Shown here in pieces: positions 24,826 through 41,300 of a DNA stretch of 64,000 nucleotides; positions within the stretch are counted from its first letter, which is position 1, and every line of letters starts with the position of its first letter. The notes beneath the pieces were generated by a model. It searched no databases and was not told the origin of the DNA. It worked only from the letters and a program-made list of their open reading frames with translations. Source of the DNA: Moringa oleifera (lineage: Eukaryota > Streptophyta > Magnoliopsida > Brassicales > Moringaceae); assembly GCA_021397835.1 (NCBI GenBank), contig JAJFZO010000087.1, positions 992,001 to 1,056,000 on the forward strand, written 5' to 3'. The position numbers and the translations under genes were made by a program.

Positions 24826-27409
24826 ATGGCAAAAGTGCGGCACTCTCGGTTACAAGCGAAGAGATGGTCGACATTCACACTGGTTCTGTCGATGCTGTTT
24901 ATGCTATCAATTGTGCTTTTGATGCTTTTGGCTCTCGGGATTTTCTCCCTTCCTATCAGCAGCGACGATTCTCCGCCTAATCGTCTCCCTTCATACAGGC
25001 GCATGGCTGCTGAAAGGTATACGGTTATGGAGAAATTCGATCCATTCAATTAACATTGGTTTGTTAATTATTTTGGTAATCTGTATTCTCGACGGGGTTT
25101 TATTGCAGAGGTGAGGGGTTGGGAAAGAGAGGAGAGCAGTGGACGGAAGTGCTCTCTTGGGAGCCCAGAGCTTTCATTTATCATAATTTCTTGGTTAGTA
25201 ATAGCGTATCTACTTTGGCTGTCTTTTTTACTTTCTCTGTATTTCTTTGTGATTCGTCTTCGATTGTTATTAAATCAGAAATCAATTTCGTCCTGGGATG
25301 TATACCTTTCATCTTAAGCACATCCTAAAGTTTTTCTGATTAATTGTTAATGTGGTATGCTGCGTCTGAACCATAAATGTATATTTTTCAGTTTTGTTCA
25401 AACAGCATTAAGATCCTTTAAAATATAAAAAGCTGGGAAAGTTCCCTGTATCTAATTCAACACAACGTAGATAAAAATGATGAGTTGGTGACATGATGGT
25501 TTTAGTTTAAGGGAACACTTATAGAAAGCCCTCTAGATGATATAATGATGTTGATATATTTATGGGCACTGCATCAGTTAGTGCCTTGACTGGGTTCTTT
25601 AGAACACATCACTCATTATTTCACATGTTTGCCTTTCTTTAAATTTTCTTTAGTAGTTTAGATTATGGAGAATTATTCAGAGAAGCATAGTCATGTTTCT
25701 GCATCAATTAGGCATTACACTTGATAAATGAAGCATAGTGGCATTTAAATTCAGTAGCTTGAGTGGCTTCTCCTGCTTGCTGAGATTTCTCATGCAAATG
25801 TAACATGGTAAACATGACTCCAATTTTGAAACAGCTATAATCATTTGAAGATTTGGTGCCCTTAGTTTGCTGAACTCTCTGCTCTATCTCTGTTTGCTCA
25901 TGAGCATGGTAACACAAGCTGTGGAGTCGGATTTCCATGCATTTTATGTTAATCATAGATGTCTGTGACATTTCTAATTTTTCTTCAGTTAGTTGCCATT
26001 TTGCTGTGGTGTATTATCAGACATTATAAGTTCCATTAAGACGAGTTGAGTTAGAGTTCCTACTACCACATCTGTATGAGAAAGTTCGTTTTTTGCAACA
26101 CCAGAGTTTGTATAACACAAGCTAAACTGCTGAATAGATAAATTTTCACTATTATCAAATTGACATGTTTAACTCTATTTGAGCAGTCCAAGGAAGAATG
26201 TGAATACTTAATAAGCCTGGCCAAACCTCATATGGTAAAGTCAACTGTCGTAGACAGCAAAACTGGGAGGAGTACAGATAGCAGGTTTGTGTTTCCTATT
26301 ATTCCTTCACTGTATTCATTGCAGATGAACATCTTTGTTGAGGAAGATTATATTGCATGTTATCAGAAGACTAGTTCGTTGTATGTAAACTTCAAGCATA
26401 GTATAATTTGTTAAGACATTTTCCATCACTTACTTGCAGGGTTCGTACAAGCTCTGGTATGTTTCTTAGAAGAGGACAAGATAAGATCATTGGGGACATA
26501 GAAAAAAGGATAGCAGATTTCACTTTCATTCCTGCAGGTATGAGAGCTAATAGACATTAAGCAATAGTTGTGTAGAGTTTCCCAGTTACTTTCAAATGTA
26601 TAACTTCAGTGCTTTTCACTCTACACCTATTAGTGTCCATCATTTCTTCTTCTATTTCAATGCATCTATAAACTTGTTACTTGGCAAATTCCAAGGCATG
26701 AATGGTCTGCCTGTTTAACCTAACCATACAATCTACAGAGCATGGAGAAGGACTTCAAGTTCTCCATTACGAGGTAGGACAGAAATATGAGCCACATTTT
26801 GACTACTTCCTTGATGAGTTCAACACTGAGAATGGAGGACAACGGATGGCGACCATGCTTATGTATCTGTAAGATTTTACTACCTTGCATTTTTGGATGT
26901 AGTTGTTACCTTGATTCTTGCTTAGATGCATCCCATTGTGCTGCTTGCTTCTTTTTTTAACCCCCTTTTTCTGAATCCATTTCATATCTTCCACCATTAA
27001 TACAGATCAGATGTTGAAGAAGGGGGTGAGACAGTGTTTCCTGCTGCCAACACAAATTCTAGTTCTGTACCAAAGGGGAATGAATTGTCTGAATGCGGGA
27101 AAGAGGGTCTTGCTGTGAAACCAAAAATGGGAGATGCATTGCTCTTCTGGAGTATGAGGCCTGATGCCACGCTAGATCCCTCGAGTTTGCATGGTTAGTA
27201 ATTGTTCAGTTTTGCTTTTGGTTTGTCTTTACCTGTAGTTTGAGAAGGATTCTCAGTTAATCATACTTTACAGTAGAAAATCATTTGGCCTTCTTTGGTG
27301 CTGTGACATTAACTCATCTTTTTATTGCTGCACAGGTGGTTGCCCTATTATTAGAGGGAACAAGTGGTCATCGACAAAGTGGATGCATGTTGATGAATAC
27401 AAGGTCTAG
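24826..27409 (+). CDS. Prolyl 4-hydroxylase, tandem copy B (P4H10-like)
   Basis: Same enzyme family and same seven-exon plan as copy A: 24826-25016, 25109-25193, 26187-26284, 26440-26537, 26739-26868, 27006-27193, 27336-27409, giving 287 aa. Exons 2 to 6 have exactly the same lengths as in copy A (85, 98, 98, 130, 188 nt). A basic N-terminus (RHSRLQAKRW) is followed by one transmembrane helix at about residues 19-43, as in type II ER-Golgi anchors. Catalytic residues are His177 and Asp179 (HFD), His263 (SLHGGC) and Lys273 (GNKW). The C-terminus (KWSSTKWMHVDEYKV) is more typical of the family than that of copy A. One odd spot is VPKGNELSECGK, where copy A has VPWWNELSECGK; the double Trp is the usual form as I recall it. 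It converges on the pseudouridine synthase gene 2.1 kb away. Confidence 0.92.
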
Positions 27410-29490
27410 CTGTGATGGTGTGATCTGGGTAGGTACTTCCTGATGCTTATAGTAGTTCCTAACTACATGTATTGAAGTCAGCATAGTTCATACTACATTC
27501 ACTTGCCACTGCAAATAGCCTGCTTGTAAACTCATAGTTCATTGTTTGTTAACATATCAGTATTTACAAGATGATCTCGGTTAACTGTTGTTGTTGGTTA
27601 CTTACCTAAGATGGTTTTGAAGGCCCTCATGAAATTTGATGATGTCCTAGGATTCATGTCACAGTAATGACCAGGGGCATACAGACACTTCATCTCCAAA
27701 AGATCCTCATTTTGTTGGGCTAATCCAGAATTCATATCCCATATATGGACACAAGCATCTCTGAGTCTAGTAAAACTTACAATATAAGTATTGCTCGGGA
27801 TTTTGATTTGGATATGGAAAGATGGCACCATTGACATTATACTGAGTCGATGCAAGCCTGGTTGTAGCCGTAATAAATACACATGTTGATAGTTATGACC
27901 ATAAGGGGAAACATGTTCGTAAGTAGTATTTCTATATGGCTTCTGATTGATTCTAACCTACCCATCACTTGTGTGTTCTATATAGTTAAGTGATTTTCTG
28001 CATCCCTAAGAGCAATCTTGTTGACTCTGTTTTTTTGTCAGTGCTTTAATTTATCGGCAAAAGAGCTTTTATTGGAATTGGAAAGATTATTTAGAGTCAT
28101 CTACATAAAGAGAGCTATGCTAACCAGCTAAAACATTGCAGCTTATACATGGTGTTTATACTGCAATCTTACAGAGACTCCATTTTCTTGTACAGGACTC
28201 AGAATTGCTTGTTGTGGAGATCCAGTCACCTTTTACAAGTTGGGTTGACATGATTCTTTCATTTGATCTTTATACCTAGCTATTTAGGTTGGTATTCAAT
28301 TTTGTTCCTTGACTGGAAAATAAGATCATCATGCTGCAGCTGGGAGAGAATAGGATATTGTAGTTGTCCATCCATTAGAATATAGGAAGACAGGTTCCAG
28401 ATGATTATAGACTAACAAACTAATTTCTGAGGATACAAGATATTTTTTTAAACCTGATTAATCTCCAGCAGTCATTTACTCCCTTGTATCATGAACCGTG
28501 CCCTAGTATGGAAAGGATGCTTACATGTAGCAGGGTGAACAGAAAAGTTCTTTATATCCATTTGCACCTTCATTCTAACAATTCAGCACCAGGTGTGCAT
28601 TACTGCAGCCATTTAAGGGTAACTTGACTAAAGCCAAAGTTGCATATCATGTTTATATTTCAAAGATTCACAGGGTGTTGAAAGTGACCTCTGAGGTAGT
28701 TGAAATTTAAACTGTGAGCTAGAATACTCTGTGCTGCAACTTAATAAACAACCAAATCTGTATCTTGCAGATGGCAGTGAAGAATTTATAGATGACAAAA
28801 GCTCCTAAGCAAATCTTTTCAAACATAACACTATGGCATTTACTAATAAATGAAGCAAAAGGTGACAAATGGCTCATCAGGAATTTTAGTCAATAGAATC
28901 TGCATTACAAAAGCATTTCCACAAGCAGTCAAGAAAAACCTCCATCTGGTTCTACACTTGGATGAGCCATAAAGTCCATCAGAAACCAAAAATTGCCAAG
29001 AAAACCATTTGGGTTTAAACAACTATTTCGTTGGTGATAGTATCTGACTTACCCGATGATATGCTGTGCATTTTACCCATCATCAAGGGTTGTCCACCTT
29101 TTGCATAGATCTGCAATCTTGCCTGTCTAAGCTTGTAAAAGAAAGCTGTTCATTCTTTGAGTCAAGGCTGTATGTCAACCAGTAGATAATTAGAAAGCCA
29201 AGTTTACCAAAAGCAGCTATCAGTTTTTTATCTAGTATGGTTCTAATTTATTGGATCAATTATCAATGTTGCCTTTTTATGCTAGTAAGTCCATAGGTAG
29301 GGCAAACATAAAAATGAATTACTGCAAATTATATCCTAGCAATCCGAACTGAACCTAGACTTGATTGAGAAAAAAAAAAAAAAACTGCTGAATTAGGTTT
29401 GCTGCCAGGACAAGCCTCGATCCAATTCAACCTACACCTAGTCCTTGAGATAGCCGGAACCGTAATTATGTGTAGTCATAAATAAGTACT
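27410..29490. other. Convergent intergenic region (P4H-B and pseudouridine synthase 3' ends)
   Basis: Composition is close to that of introns and UTRs here rather than to the AT-rich deserts. It probably contains a long 3' UTR of P4H-B. It may also contain a terminal UTR exon of the pseudouridine synthase gene, whose last codons overlap a good GT donor. A 94-codon minus-strand ORF (27598-27882) has no recognisable family. An A15 run lies near 29370. Confidence 0.5.
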
Positions 29491-32400
29491 TTATGAGGAA
29501 ATTACCTTCACAGTGCCAATTTCACGAAACTGACTTAATATATAAGCAAAATCTGGGGGTGGTGGGCATGAGAAGTGTATGTTTTGTCCTGTGTGTGGAT
29601 GCTCAAAACTGCCAAACAACAAACAAAATAAGCACTATATTTCACCTTTTGATATTTAGGAGAAAGAGTGGATTAAGCTTTAATTTCTAACCCAAGAGCC
29701 AAAGCGTGAAGGCACGGCCTCTCTAGTCCAGACACCAATTGTGAAAGTAGGCCATGATAACTAGGTGGGGTTCTCATCCGAAGCAGAGACAGGGCCATGC
29801 TCTTTGTCCCTCCATACACGTCATCACCCAATAATGGAATTCCCATGTACTTGGCATGCGCACGGATCTGCCTTGCAGGAAGATAGGGAGAGTTTCGGGC
29901 ATTACAAGTACCCACAAAAGTATATACTTTTTAAATCTTTCAAGATGAGCTAGAGAGGTACTATAGTTAGAACAAACCAACTAAACAGAAGTCCTAATCT
30001 AATATCTATAGAGGAAATCATTCTTGTTTCAGCACATATTAGATTTGTTTATAATTTCTCAATGGGCTAGACCACATGCATGAACGCCCTTCAGATGTGT
30101 AATAGACCCCCTGTACATTTTACTAATTCAAAAAGAAAGAAGAAGTCAACCTAAAGGAGTTGTTAGTTGACGGGCAGTTTGGAGACCATGCTAGGATGAC
30201 TAGATTGGACAGAGGGTATAGGACTGGTGTAGTTAAGAAGAATATTATGAGTCAGCTATATATGATAGGGAGCAGTCATTGGGAGAGGCATGCGGAATAT
30301 TCTGTTTGCTATAGTGCTCTGCGCAGGGGGATGCAGGTCTCTCGAATACCTGTGCTGTCTATTTTCTTTTTCTTTTTTTTTTTCTTTGCTTGAAGAAAAA
30401 ATGCAGCTCCTCCATAATTTTCTATGAATTCCTATTACCAATACTAACAGGTTATATCAACATGCATCGAAAAAAATGTGTCACTTTTTTAATGAATTCA
30501 TATATTACCTCACATATTAAGTGATGCCGGAAATACATTCAGAACACATTTGACTGCTCAATAAAATCTCAGTTGCATGCTATGCAGTACCTGATGGGTT
30601 CGCCCAGTTTCCAATCTCCACTCTACCAGAGCAGAACCACCCCCAGCAAGTATTTCAATTACTTTGTACCTAATAAAGGTCAACTAACTTTAATACAAAT
30701 GCATTGTGATACAAAATCATTTGATCATCACTGAGATCTATGGAAACTAAAGAACAATTAAGAGAATACCACAAGATAAGCAAAAGTAGCAGACCATTAA
30801 TCTGACAACATGGTTTTGACACTTTTGGTAGAACCTTCACATTCAGTAGGAACAGGAACTACCTTTTTTTTTTTTTTTGGGTGGAGCAGGAGTTTGAACA
30901 GCTGCTACTGTGAGAAATCAACAGAATTATGTACTGTAACAGCATTGTTCACTCTCATATCATAAGATTACACAACAGTTTTATTTATATGATTGATATG
31001 ATCACACATTTAACTCCCAGTAACATCTTAGAAATGTTGCTTTCCTTCACCCTACTTTCAATTATTATCAGATGTAGTGGCTCTCGTTCACTAACATCAC
31101 ATTCAATTCCAACTGCCACGAATAGTCATCTCCCTTCCTTAACCTCTTATGTAATATCAGAACTGTGGATTTCTTTTTCCATCCTTCCCCTTAATACCAA
31201 TTTCAATTAAGTGAGACAGCACCATACATATAAATTTAAAATTAATTATGCGATAAAAATTTTTTTAATCAATTAAGATAGGTACAGCATAATCCTAAGC
31301 ATTAGATTCCACCTTACAGATTCCCTACATTTCATGAGAATGAAGTCCTACGGGTCCAATTATAATTGCAAGGTGATCTAGATCCTAGCTGCAAACCACA
31401 GCCATTTCAGCGGTGTTAGTTTCTGGTAGAACAGTCACTCCAATAATTGATTCGGTGCTACTGCAAAACATCACCAGAAGCATCCAGCAAAATGGAAGAC
31501 ATAGATCCATCTCATGTACATTATATTTATTAGTAATTACTTAATATTCGAGTTTTGTGTGTGTGTGTGTGTGTGTGTTTGACTTCAACAAGATAATAGG
31601 ATTTTTCAATCCACCAACATCAAGTAACAAGATATATATCAATTAATATAATGATACTTGCCTACTTTTAATAAATGACAATGGAAGTGATAAAGGACCA
31701 AATATATATCACCTACTGGCAGCATGGCGAGCTTGTCCGCGGCTGCTTGATCCCGGCATAGCAGCCATACGAATCCTATTATTTAGATCACGGCCAATTG
31801 GGATCTCAATGCGTCCAGCAGGTGGTGAGGGCACTCCACAAGTAAGACTGATGTACACTCTTTGGATGGTATGTAGCTTAAATTGTTGAGATAGATGGGC
31901 ATGAGAATTCTCGTCCTGCCACCAATAGGAAACATTATTTACCATTAAAGACACAATATTACCAGCTTGGAGCCATTTCCACAGTTGGCTTGGGCAGAAG
32001 AGAATAGTGCAGGTATTACCTTCGCGACAACAAGCAATCCACTGGTCCCCTTGTCCAGTCGGTGCACAATTCCTGGCCGAATAGACAGGCTATCAACACT
32101 TGAACATAAGCCTTCATCATCAGAAACATACTCTGCATCAGAATGAACTTCCTGGTCCATATATGCCACTGTTGGAAGGCTACAATGGTGAAGAATTCCA
32201 TTAACAAGTGTGCCAGTTGCATGTCCTGGTGCAGGATGAACAACCTTGATAATGGAACAGGATATCCTCACTGTGAGAAATTTAGTCCAAGATGATGCAC
32301 AAATCTTTTTGAAGGTTAAAGTTAGATGTATTTCCAGATGGCTACCATATGTGCAGGTTTGTTAACGACCAGGACATGCTCATCCTCGTAAACTATATCC

Positions 32401-33521
32401 AAAGATATATCTTCAGGTTTGGCCCTCAAAGGTTGCAGCTCTGAAATTGTGCAATTAACCTCATCCCCAGCTTTGATGCTGTATGCAACCTGCACACTCG
32501 CAAGTTTAATTGCTTTTAAGAAATCTAAAATTAGTTATTTCTGATTTGTGGTAGTTTCCTATGGTTCGCATTCCATCCATCCATCCAAGCCCAAAAGTAA
32601 CTGTTGATTTCTGACAAATTTGAAGAATATAAAATCTTCTCCTTTTTCCTAAATGCTACCATACACAAGCATAAGTAGCTGAGTGAAATTTATATGCTCT
32701 CCCAGCCAAATAAGGGGTCAAAAATAAAGGATTTGTAAAGAAAAAAAGCAAAAACAAAAAAGCAAGCAATCCACATAGCATGAATTCTTCACTCAAAAAA
32801 CAAAAAGTTCTTCAACAGTGAAGTCAACCAGAAAAAAATTAGTTAATCCTATCAACCAATATTCTTTTGGTCAATGAATTTGGTCTGTCTAGAAATCATT
32901 CTATGACGTCTATTCATTTTACATTTGGTGAATGTAGATCATGTCGTTTGCCATTCATAGAAGCAAACTAAGTCTCGTCCTATTGCCACAAAGCAGCAAG
33001 CAGCTTCTCTCAAACACGGAAAGACGGGTAGTTTATCAAGCATTTTGTTTGCACACCAAATGCCAAATCCCGTTATTTTTTGTGCCTTTGAATTTATATC
33101 CGCCATACACGAAAGAAGAAGAACTAGGAGAATGAAAATAGTGAAGGAATGAAGCTACCTTATCAATAACACGGCCGTTGACACTAACGAGGCCAGACCG
33201 AATACTCGACTGCACACGAGCTCTGCTGATGCCTTGAATGCGAGATGAGATCCATGAATCGAGCCTGAGCTTGCCTGAGCTGACATCAACGGTCTCTTGG
33301 AGCTTCAACCCGGCGTAATTGATTTTTTTTCCAGCTGAAGGTTCTCGGCTCTCATCGGCATTCGAGTCTCGAGTGGCACCATAGCTTGCTCTGAAAATTC
33401 TTAAAATCCGACAAGGCGATATCGTACGGCTTCGAGGAAAGAAGACGAGGAGAGAAGGTGAGGACTGAAGAGCTTTTTTGGAGGGAACAGAGCAACTATA
33501 CACAGGGTGGAGCGAGAACAT
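29491..33521 (-). CDS. RNA pseudouridine synthase, RluA/RluD type, probably plastid-targeted (PUS2-like)
   Basis: Isomerises uridine to pseudouridine in structured RNA, by family rRNA or tRNA. Seven exons in frame (gene order): 33159-33521, 32346-32489, 32020-32244, 31713-31915, 30591-30669, 29692-29867, 29491-29608, giving 435 aa. The N-terminal ~50 residues are Ser/Arg-rich with few acidic residues, like a transit peptide. An S4-type RNA-binding segment covers about residues 79-125 ([11 protein letters not shown]...[10 protein letters not shown]). The catalytic domain has [27 protein letters not shown], the active-site motif HRLDKGTSG with Asp233, [20 protein letters not shown], and [18 protein letters not shown] near the end. 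An acidic insert of about 35 residues (about 190-224) separates the second and third of these motifs. The C-terminus is provisional: I read through a possible GT donor at 29497 to a stop at 29491. It lies 740 bp upstream (in coordinates) of the CDPK stop, in the same direction. Confidence 0.92.
31557..31578. repeat. (GT)11 microsatellite in pseudouridine synthase intron 4
   Basis: Eleven GT dinucleotides, flanked by T runs, lie in the intron between exons 31713-31915 and 30591-30669. Confidence 0.95.
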
Positions 33522-33588
33522 TCCGCCCCTCCAACCTTTCTGTCATCGTGCCTTCCCTCCGATGCTTCATGTATATATTAAGAAATAG

Positions 33589-33596
33589 TTTTTTTT

Positions 33597-33627
<31 letters not shown>

Positions 33628-33629
33628 GG
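33589..33629. repeat. T18-G23 homopolymer pair at the 5' end of the pseudouridine synthase gene
   Basis: Eighteen T (33589-33606) are followed directly by twenty-three G (33607-33629), then a purine-rich GGAGG tail. It lies 68-108 bp upstream of the start codon at 33521, so it falls in the leader or core promoter. In gene sense it reads C23 then A18. Confidence 0.9.
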
Positions 33630-34260
33630 AGGAGGGGAGGCAATCCAAAACGCACCGGACCGGGAAGATGCGACAATTAGAAGACTTGTGGTTGAACCAT
33701 GAAAAAGATAATTGACAGCTGGCGAGCTCTAACGGAGAACTAGTCACCCAAACGGCAAGATTTTCTGTTCTCAAAAGCAAAAACGGTAATGATTTTTTCC
33801 AAATTTAGTTTACTTGTCTTGGTCCCAGGAGAAACCAAAAACTTCTTGAATTTTTTTTATCAAAATTTTTATTGATTTAATTTATATTAATATTTAAATA
33901 AAAATATTAATTTTTATTATATATAATATTAATGAAAATAAACAAAACAAATTTTATCACGCATCAATATTTGTTTAAAATATTAACATAAATGAGATCA
34001 ATAAAACTTTATTTTTTTATTGTCATCCGATGAATTGTGACTTCTTACTCAATCGACAAACACAAAATACTTATAGAAGAGTTCAAGAAATAATAAACAT
34101 GTATTATTTGAATAAATAAATATAATATGCATTTAACATTATTCTTATTTTAATAATATGCATCATTTATACATATTTCATCTGTTGATGTTGATTTACC
34201 CAATACTATTACTTGAAGTTTTATTCAAAGTTTTACCATCAGAAAAGCAATTTAAGTTAA
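33630..34260. other. Intergenic region between pseudouridine synthase and CDPK genes
   Basis: About 200 bp of mixed composition (promoter of the pseudouridine synthase gene, minus strand) give way to an AT-rich stretch at 33840-34240 that includes the CDPK 3' UTR. No gene was seen. Confidence 0.6.
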
Positions 34261-38212
<3,952 letters not shown>

Positions 38213-38345
38213 TTTTGAAATAGAACACCAGAAAGATACACAGAGATACAGAGATACAGAGATAACAGAAGGGTAACTCAAGCAATTTATTAAGAATTCC
38301 GGGTTGGTGTTCGATGACTTGTTGCAGAAGAATATTTTAGAGAGC

Positions 38346-38363
38346 GAGAGAGAGAGAGAGAGA
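38346..38363. repeat. (GA)9 tract in the CDPK leader or promoter
   Basis: It lies about 135-150 bp upstream of the CDPK start codon. In gene sense it is a (TC)n pyrimidine run, a type often found in plant leaders and core promoters. Confidence 0.85.
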
Positions 38364-41300
38364 AAGAAATAGCTTTAGAGGAGTTGGTTTGCTTGTACCG
38401 ACTCCATTTGGTTCTTTGCTTTTGCCCAATAAGCGGTCCTGAGTATCATTCCCTACCTTTTTGCACCCCCACGCTTTGCTTTGCTGAGCCTGTGAGAGAA
38501 AGCACTTTGATCGGTTTCGTGTTCTACAGCTTAGCTTCTTCACAGGGAGGTTAGGCCTTTCAGGCGACCGTTTTGTTTGATTTTATAGACTTCATGGACG
38601 GAGCACATCGACCAGAAAACGACGCCATTGGATACAAATATGATGGGCTGAGAACTCGGCCTGTTGAACTTCTAGTATGGACTGAGGCCCGAATCTCTGT
38701 ACCCCACCAGATGGGTCTGTCAAATGGACCCAAAGCTCGAATCCGATACTGACCCTTTGGGCTTATCATTGAGAATCAGAGCTGATTGGGTTTAAGTGTG
38801 TCAGTTCGTTCTCTTCATTTCTGTTTTACTTTAAAAAATAATAATAATAATCAAAATAAAATTTATATTGCTCATATTTTAATTAAGTGTTTATTAAATT
38901 TATATTTAAAATATCAATTTGATTCAAATTAATTTTTATTTTAATTTTAAAAAATAATTTAAATTTAAATATTTTATATAATAAATTTTTATTTAAAATT
39001 TGTCTTGTAGAAAAAGTTTCAATTATCATATAAAAATTGATAATTTTTGAGTATCAAAAATATTTTTTAAAATAATTTACATTATTAAAATTTTAAAAAT
39101 TGATGAAAATTATTTTTAAAGTTATGAAATTATAAAATTTTTTGTAATGATAAAATTTTATATTCATTTATATTTGTGAAAATTTTTAAATCAAAGCTAT
39201 TGTATAAAATTTTTAATTAAATTACTCATTAAAAAATTAAAAATAAAATAAAATTTGAATCAAATTAAAATTAAAAATTAAAAAATTTAACCCAAATTAA
39301 AGAAATCCGCGAACCACCTTTTATTCGATTGGTGACTTTACAAGCCCAGTTGGTGGCATAGAACACAACACTTTGACCAAAAAAAAAAAACTTAATAAAA
39401 AAAAGCTGCCACCAGGATGGCACAGTGTGTACCACGAGATATTTATAATTATATGGATTAGCTCTGACTTTATTTATGTGAATATTTTAAAAATAAAATA
39501 AAATTTTATTTTTATTATTTTATTATATTAAATAACTTTAATTTATGCATGTAGTAGTTGTTAAAATATTAACATAATTTTAATTAATAAATATTAAATC
39601 AATATACTCATTTTTTATTCTATATTTGCAATGTCGATTTGATAAATTGTGCATTCAATATTTAAATTTATTTAAATTTAAATTATGATGTTAATATATT
39701 TTATAAAAATTATTGTAATTAACTTTTTGTACAATAAAATTTAATTTAAATTTTTTAATTTAATTTAATTTTTAATTTTAAAAAAATTATTTAATTTGAA
39801 GATCTTGTATAATGAATTCCAACTTAAAATTTTTTATTGATGAAAAAAATATTTAAGGCATTATTAAAAAAATTAAAAATTTAAAGATGAAAATAAATTA
39901 AAATATTTATTTTAATATGAAACTAACTAATACTAAATCATTCATCAATCATTTAACTTAAGATTTGGTCATAAAATAAATGACCATAGGCTATTAATAT
40001 TAATAATCAACTCAGGACATTGACGTTTAACAACTAATTCTTCCGTAGAAGCATGGCTCACGAGTCCAATAAGTCACCAAGTCCTTCAATTTAAACTGCC
40101 CTACATTCAGACTAGTCAAGTCCTTCAATTTAAATTATTACAAATATAAGGGGCTTGAATATAATTTACTTTTCTTTGTTAGGTAGACTCAGTATTTAAA
40201 TTGAAAATTAAATTATTATTTTTAAAATTAATATAAAATAAAATAAAATATTATTTAAAGTCTTGAGTTTTATTTTTTAATTAAAATTTTATTTAAAAAT
40301 ATTTTTAAATAAATTTTAATTTATCAATTTAGATCAAATTAAACTCAACCAAAAATTTTAAAATTTAAAAATATTTACATTAAAAAATTTTAACAAGAAA
40401 TTTTAACTTTAAATTTTTTGTAAATGTAAAAAAATATTTTATGTACCATTAAAAAAATTTTAGATTTTTTTTCAGAAATAAAAAATATATACTATTAAAA
40501 ATTTAAAAAATTTATGAAAAATAGCACATTAATCAAAAAATATTTACATTCATGGAGATAGAGTTTAGTAATTATTTAGGTATTTCAATGATAAAAATAT
40601 CATTAATTTTTTGTAGTTATTTTTTATCAAGGTCTAATTTAGACAATTAATAAATAAATATTTATTTCAATACATTTAAAAAATGAAGGTTTGATTAAAG
40701 AAATAGGACAAAATTTATAATCTAAAATAATATTTATTTTAAAAACGAAATTTTAAATTATATTTATTTTAATTAAATTTAAATTAAATATTGACTCAAC
40801 AAATAATTATATAAAAATTTTAAAATAACTCAAATAGATTTATAATTTATTCTGAATTAATCTTTTAAATTTTGTAAAAAATCAATTCATCAGTTTGAAT
40901 TTTTTAAATTTTAATAATATAAAATCAAACAAAATTTTTAATTCACTGGTTTGAATTTTCTAAAATTTTTTATAACATTAACTTGAGTATGTTTTTACAT
41001 TTATAAAAAATTTTAAATGAAAATTTATTTTTTTAAAAGTTAAATTAAAATATTTGATATATAAAATTTAATTAATATTTTAAATTTTAAATTAAAAGAT
41101 GCATGTAGTGGGGCTGTTGTTTAATATTTATACTCATTGTTAAGATGTAAAAAATCAAATTTTATTTATTAATTATGTATTTTAATTATATTAATTTGTT
41201 ATATAGTTAAGATGAGACGTGACATCAATAAACTTAAAATTTTAAATAAAAAATATTTAACCCATTTTTTAACCATTGAATATGATTTTTTAACCCGAAA

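Noticed and set aside
27598..27882. 94-codon minus-strand ORF downstream of P4H-B
   Set aside because: No recognised family, no splice context and unremarkable composition; consistent with chance in a 3' region.
30160..30393. 77-codon plus-strand ORF within the pseudouridine synthase intron 5
   Set aside because: The translation resembles no family I know and ends in a poly-Phe run from a T tract; intronic noise is the simpler reading, although an old transposon remnant cannot be excluded.
33458..33780. ORFs of 85 and 94 codons across the T18-G23 tract
   Set aside because: Their poly-Phe/Gly and poly-Pro/Lys content comes from the homopolymers, and the ends overlap the pseudouridine synthase first exon.
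38213..38281. N-terminal extension of the CDPK reading frame starting at an upstream ATG
   Set aside because: The downstream MGLC start carries the myristoylation/palmitoylation signal expected of CDPKs; the upstream residues look like translated leader.
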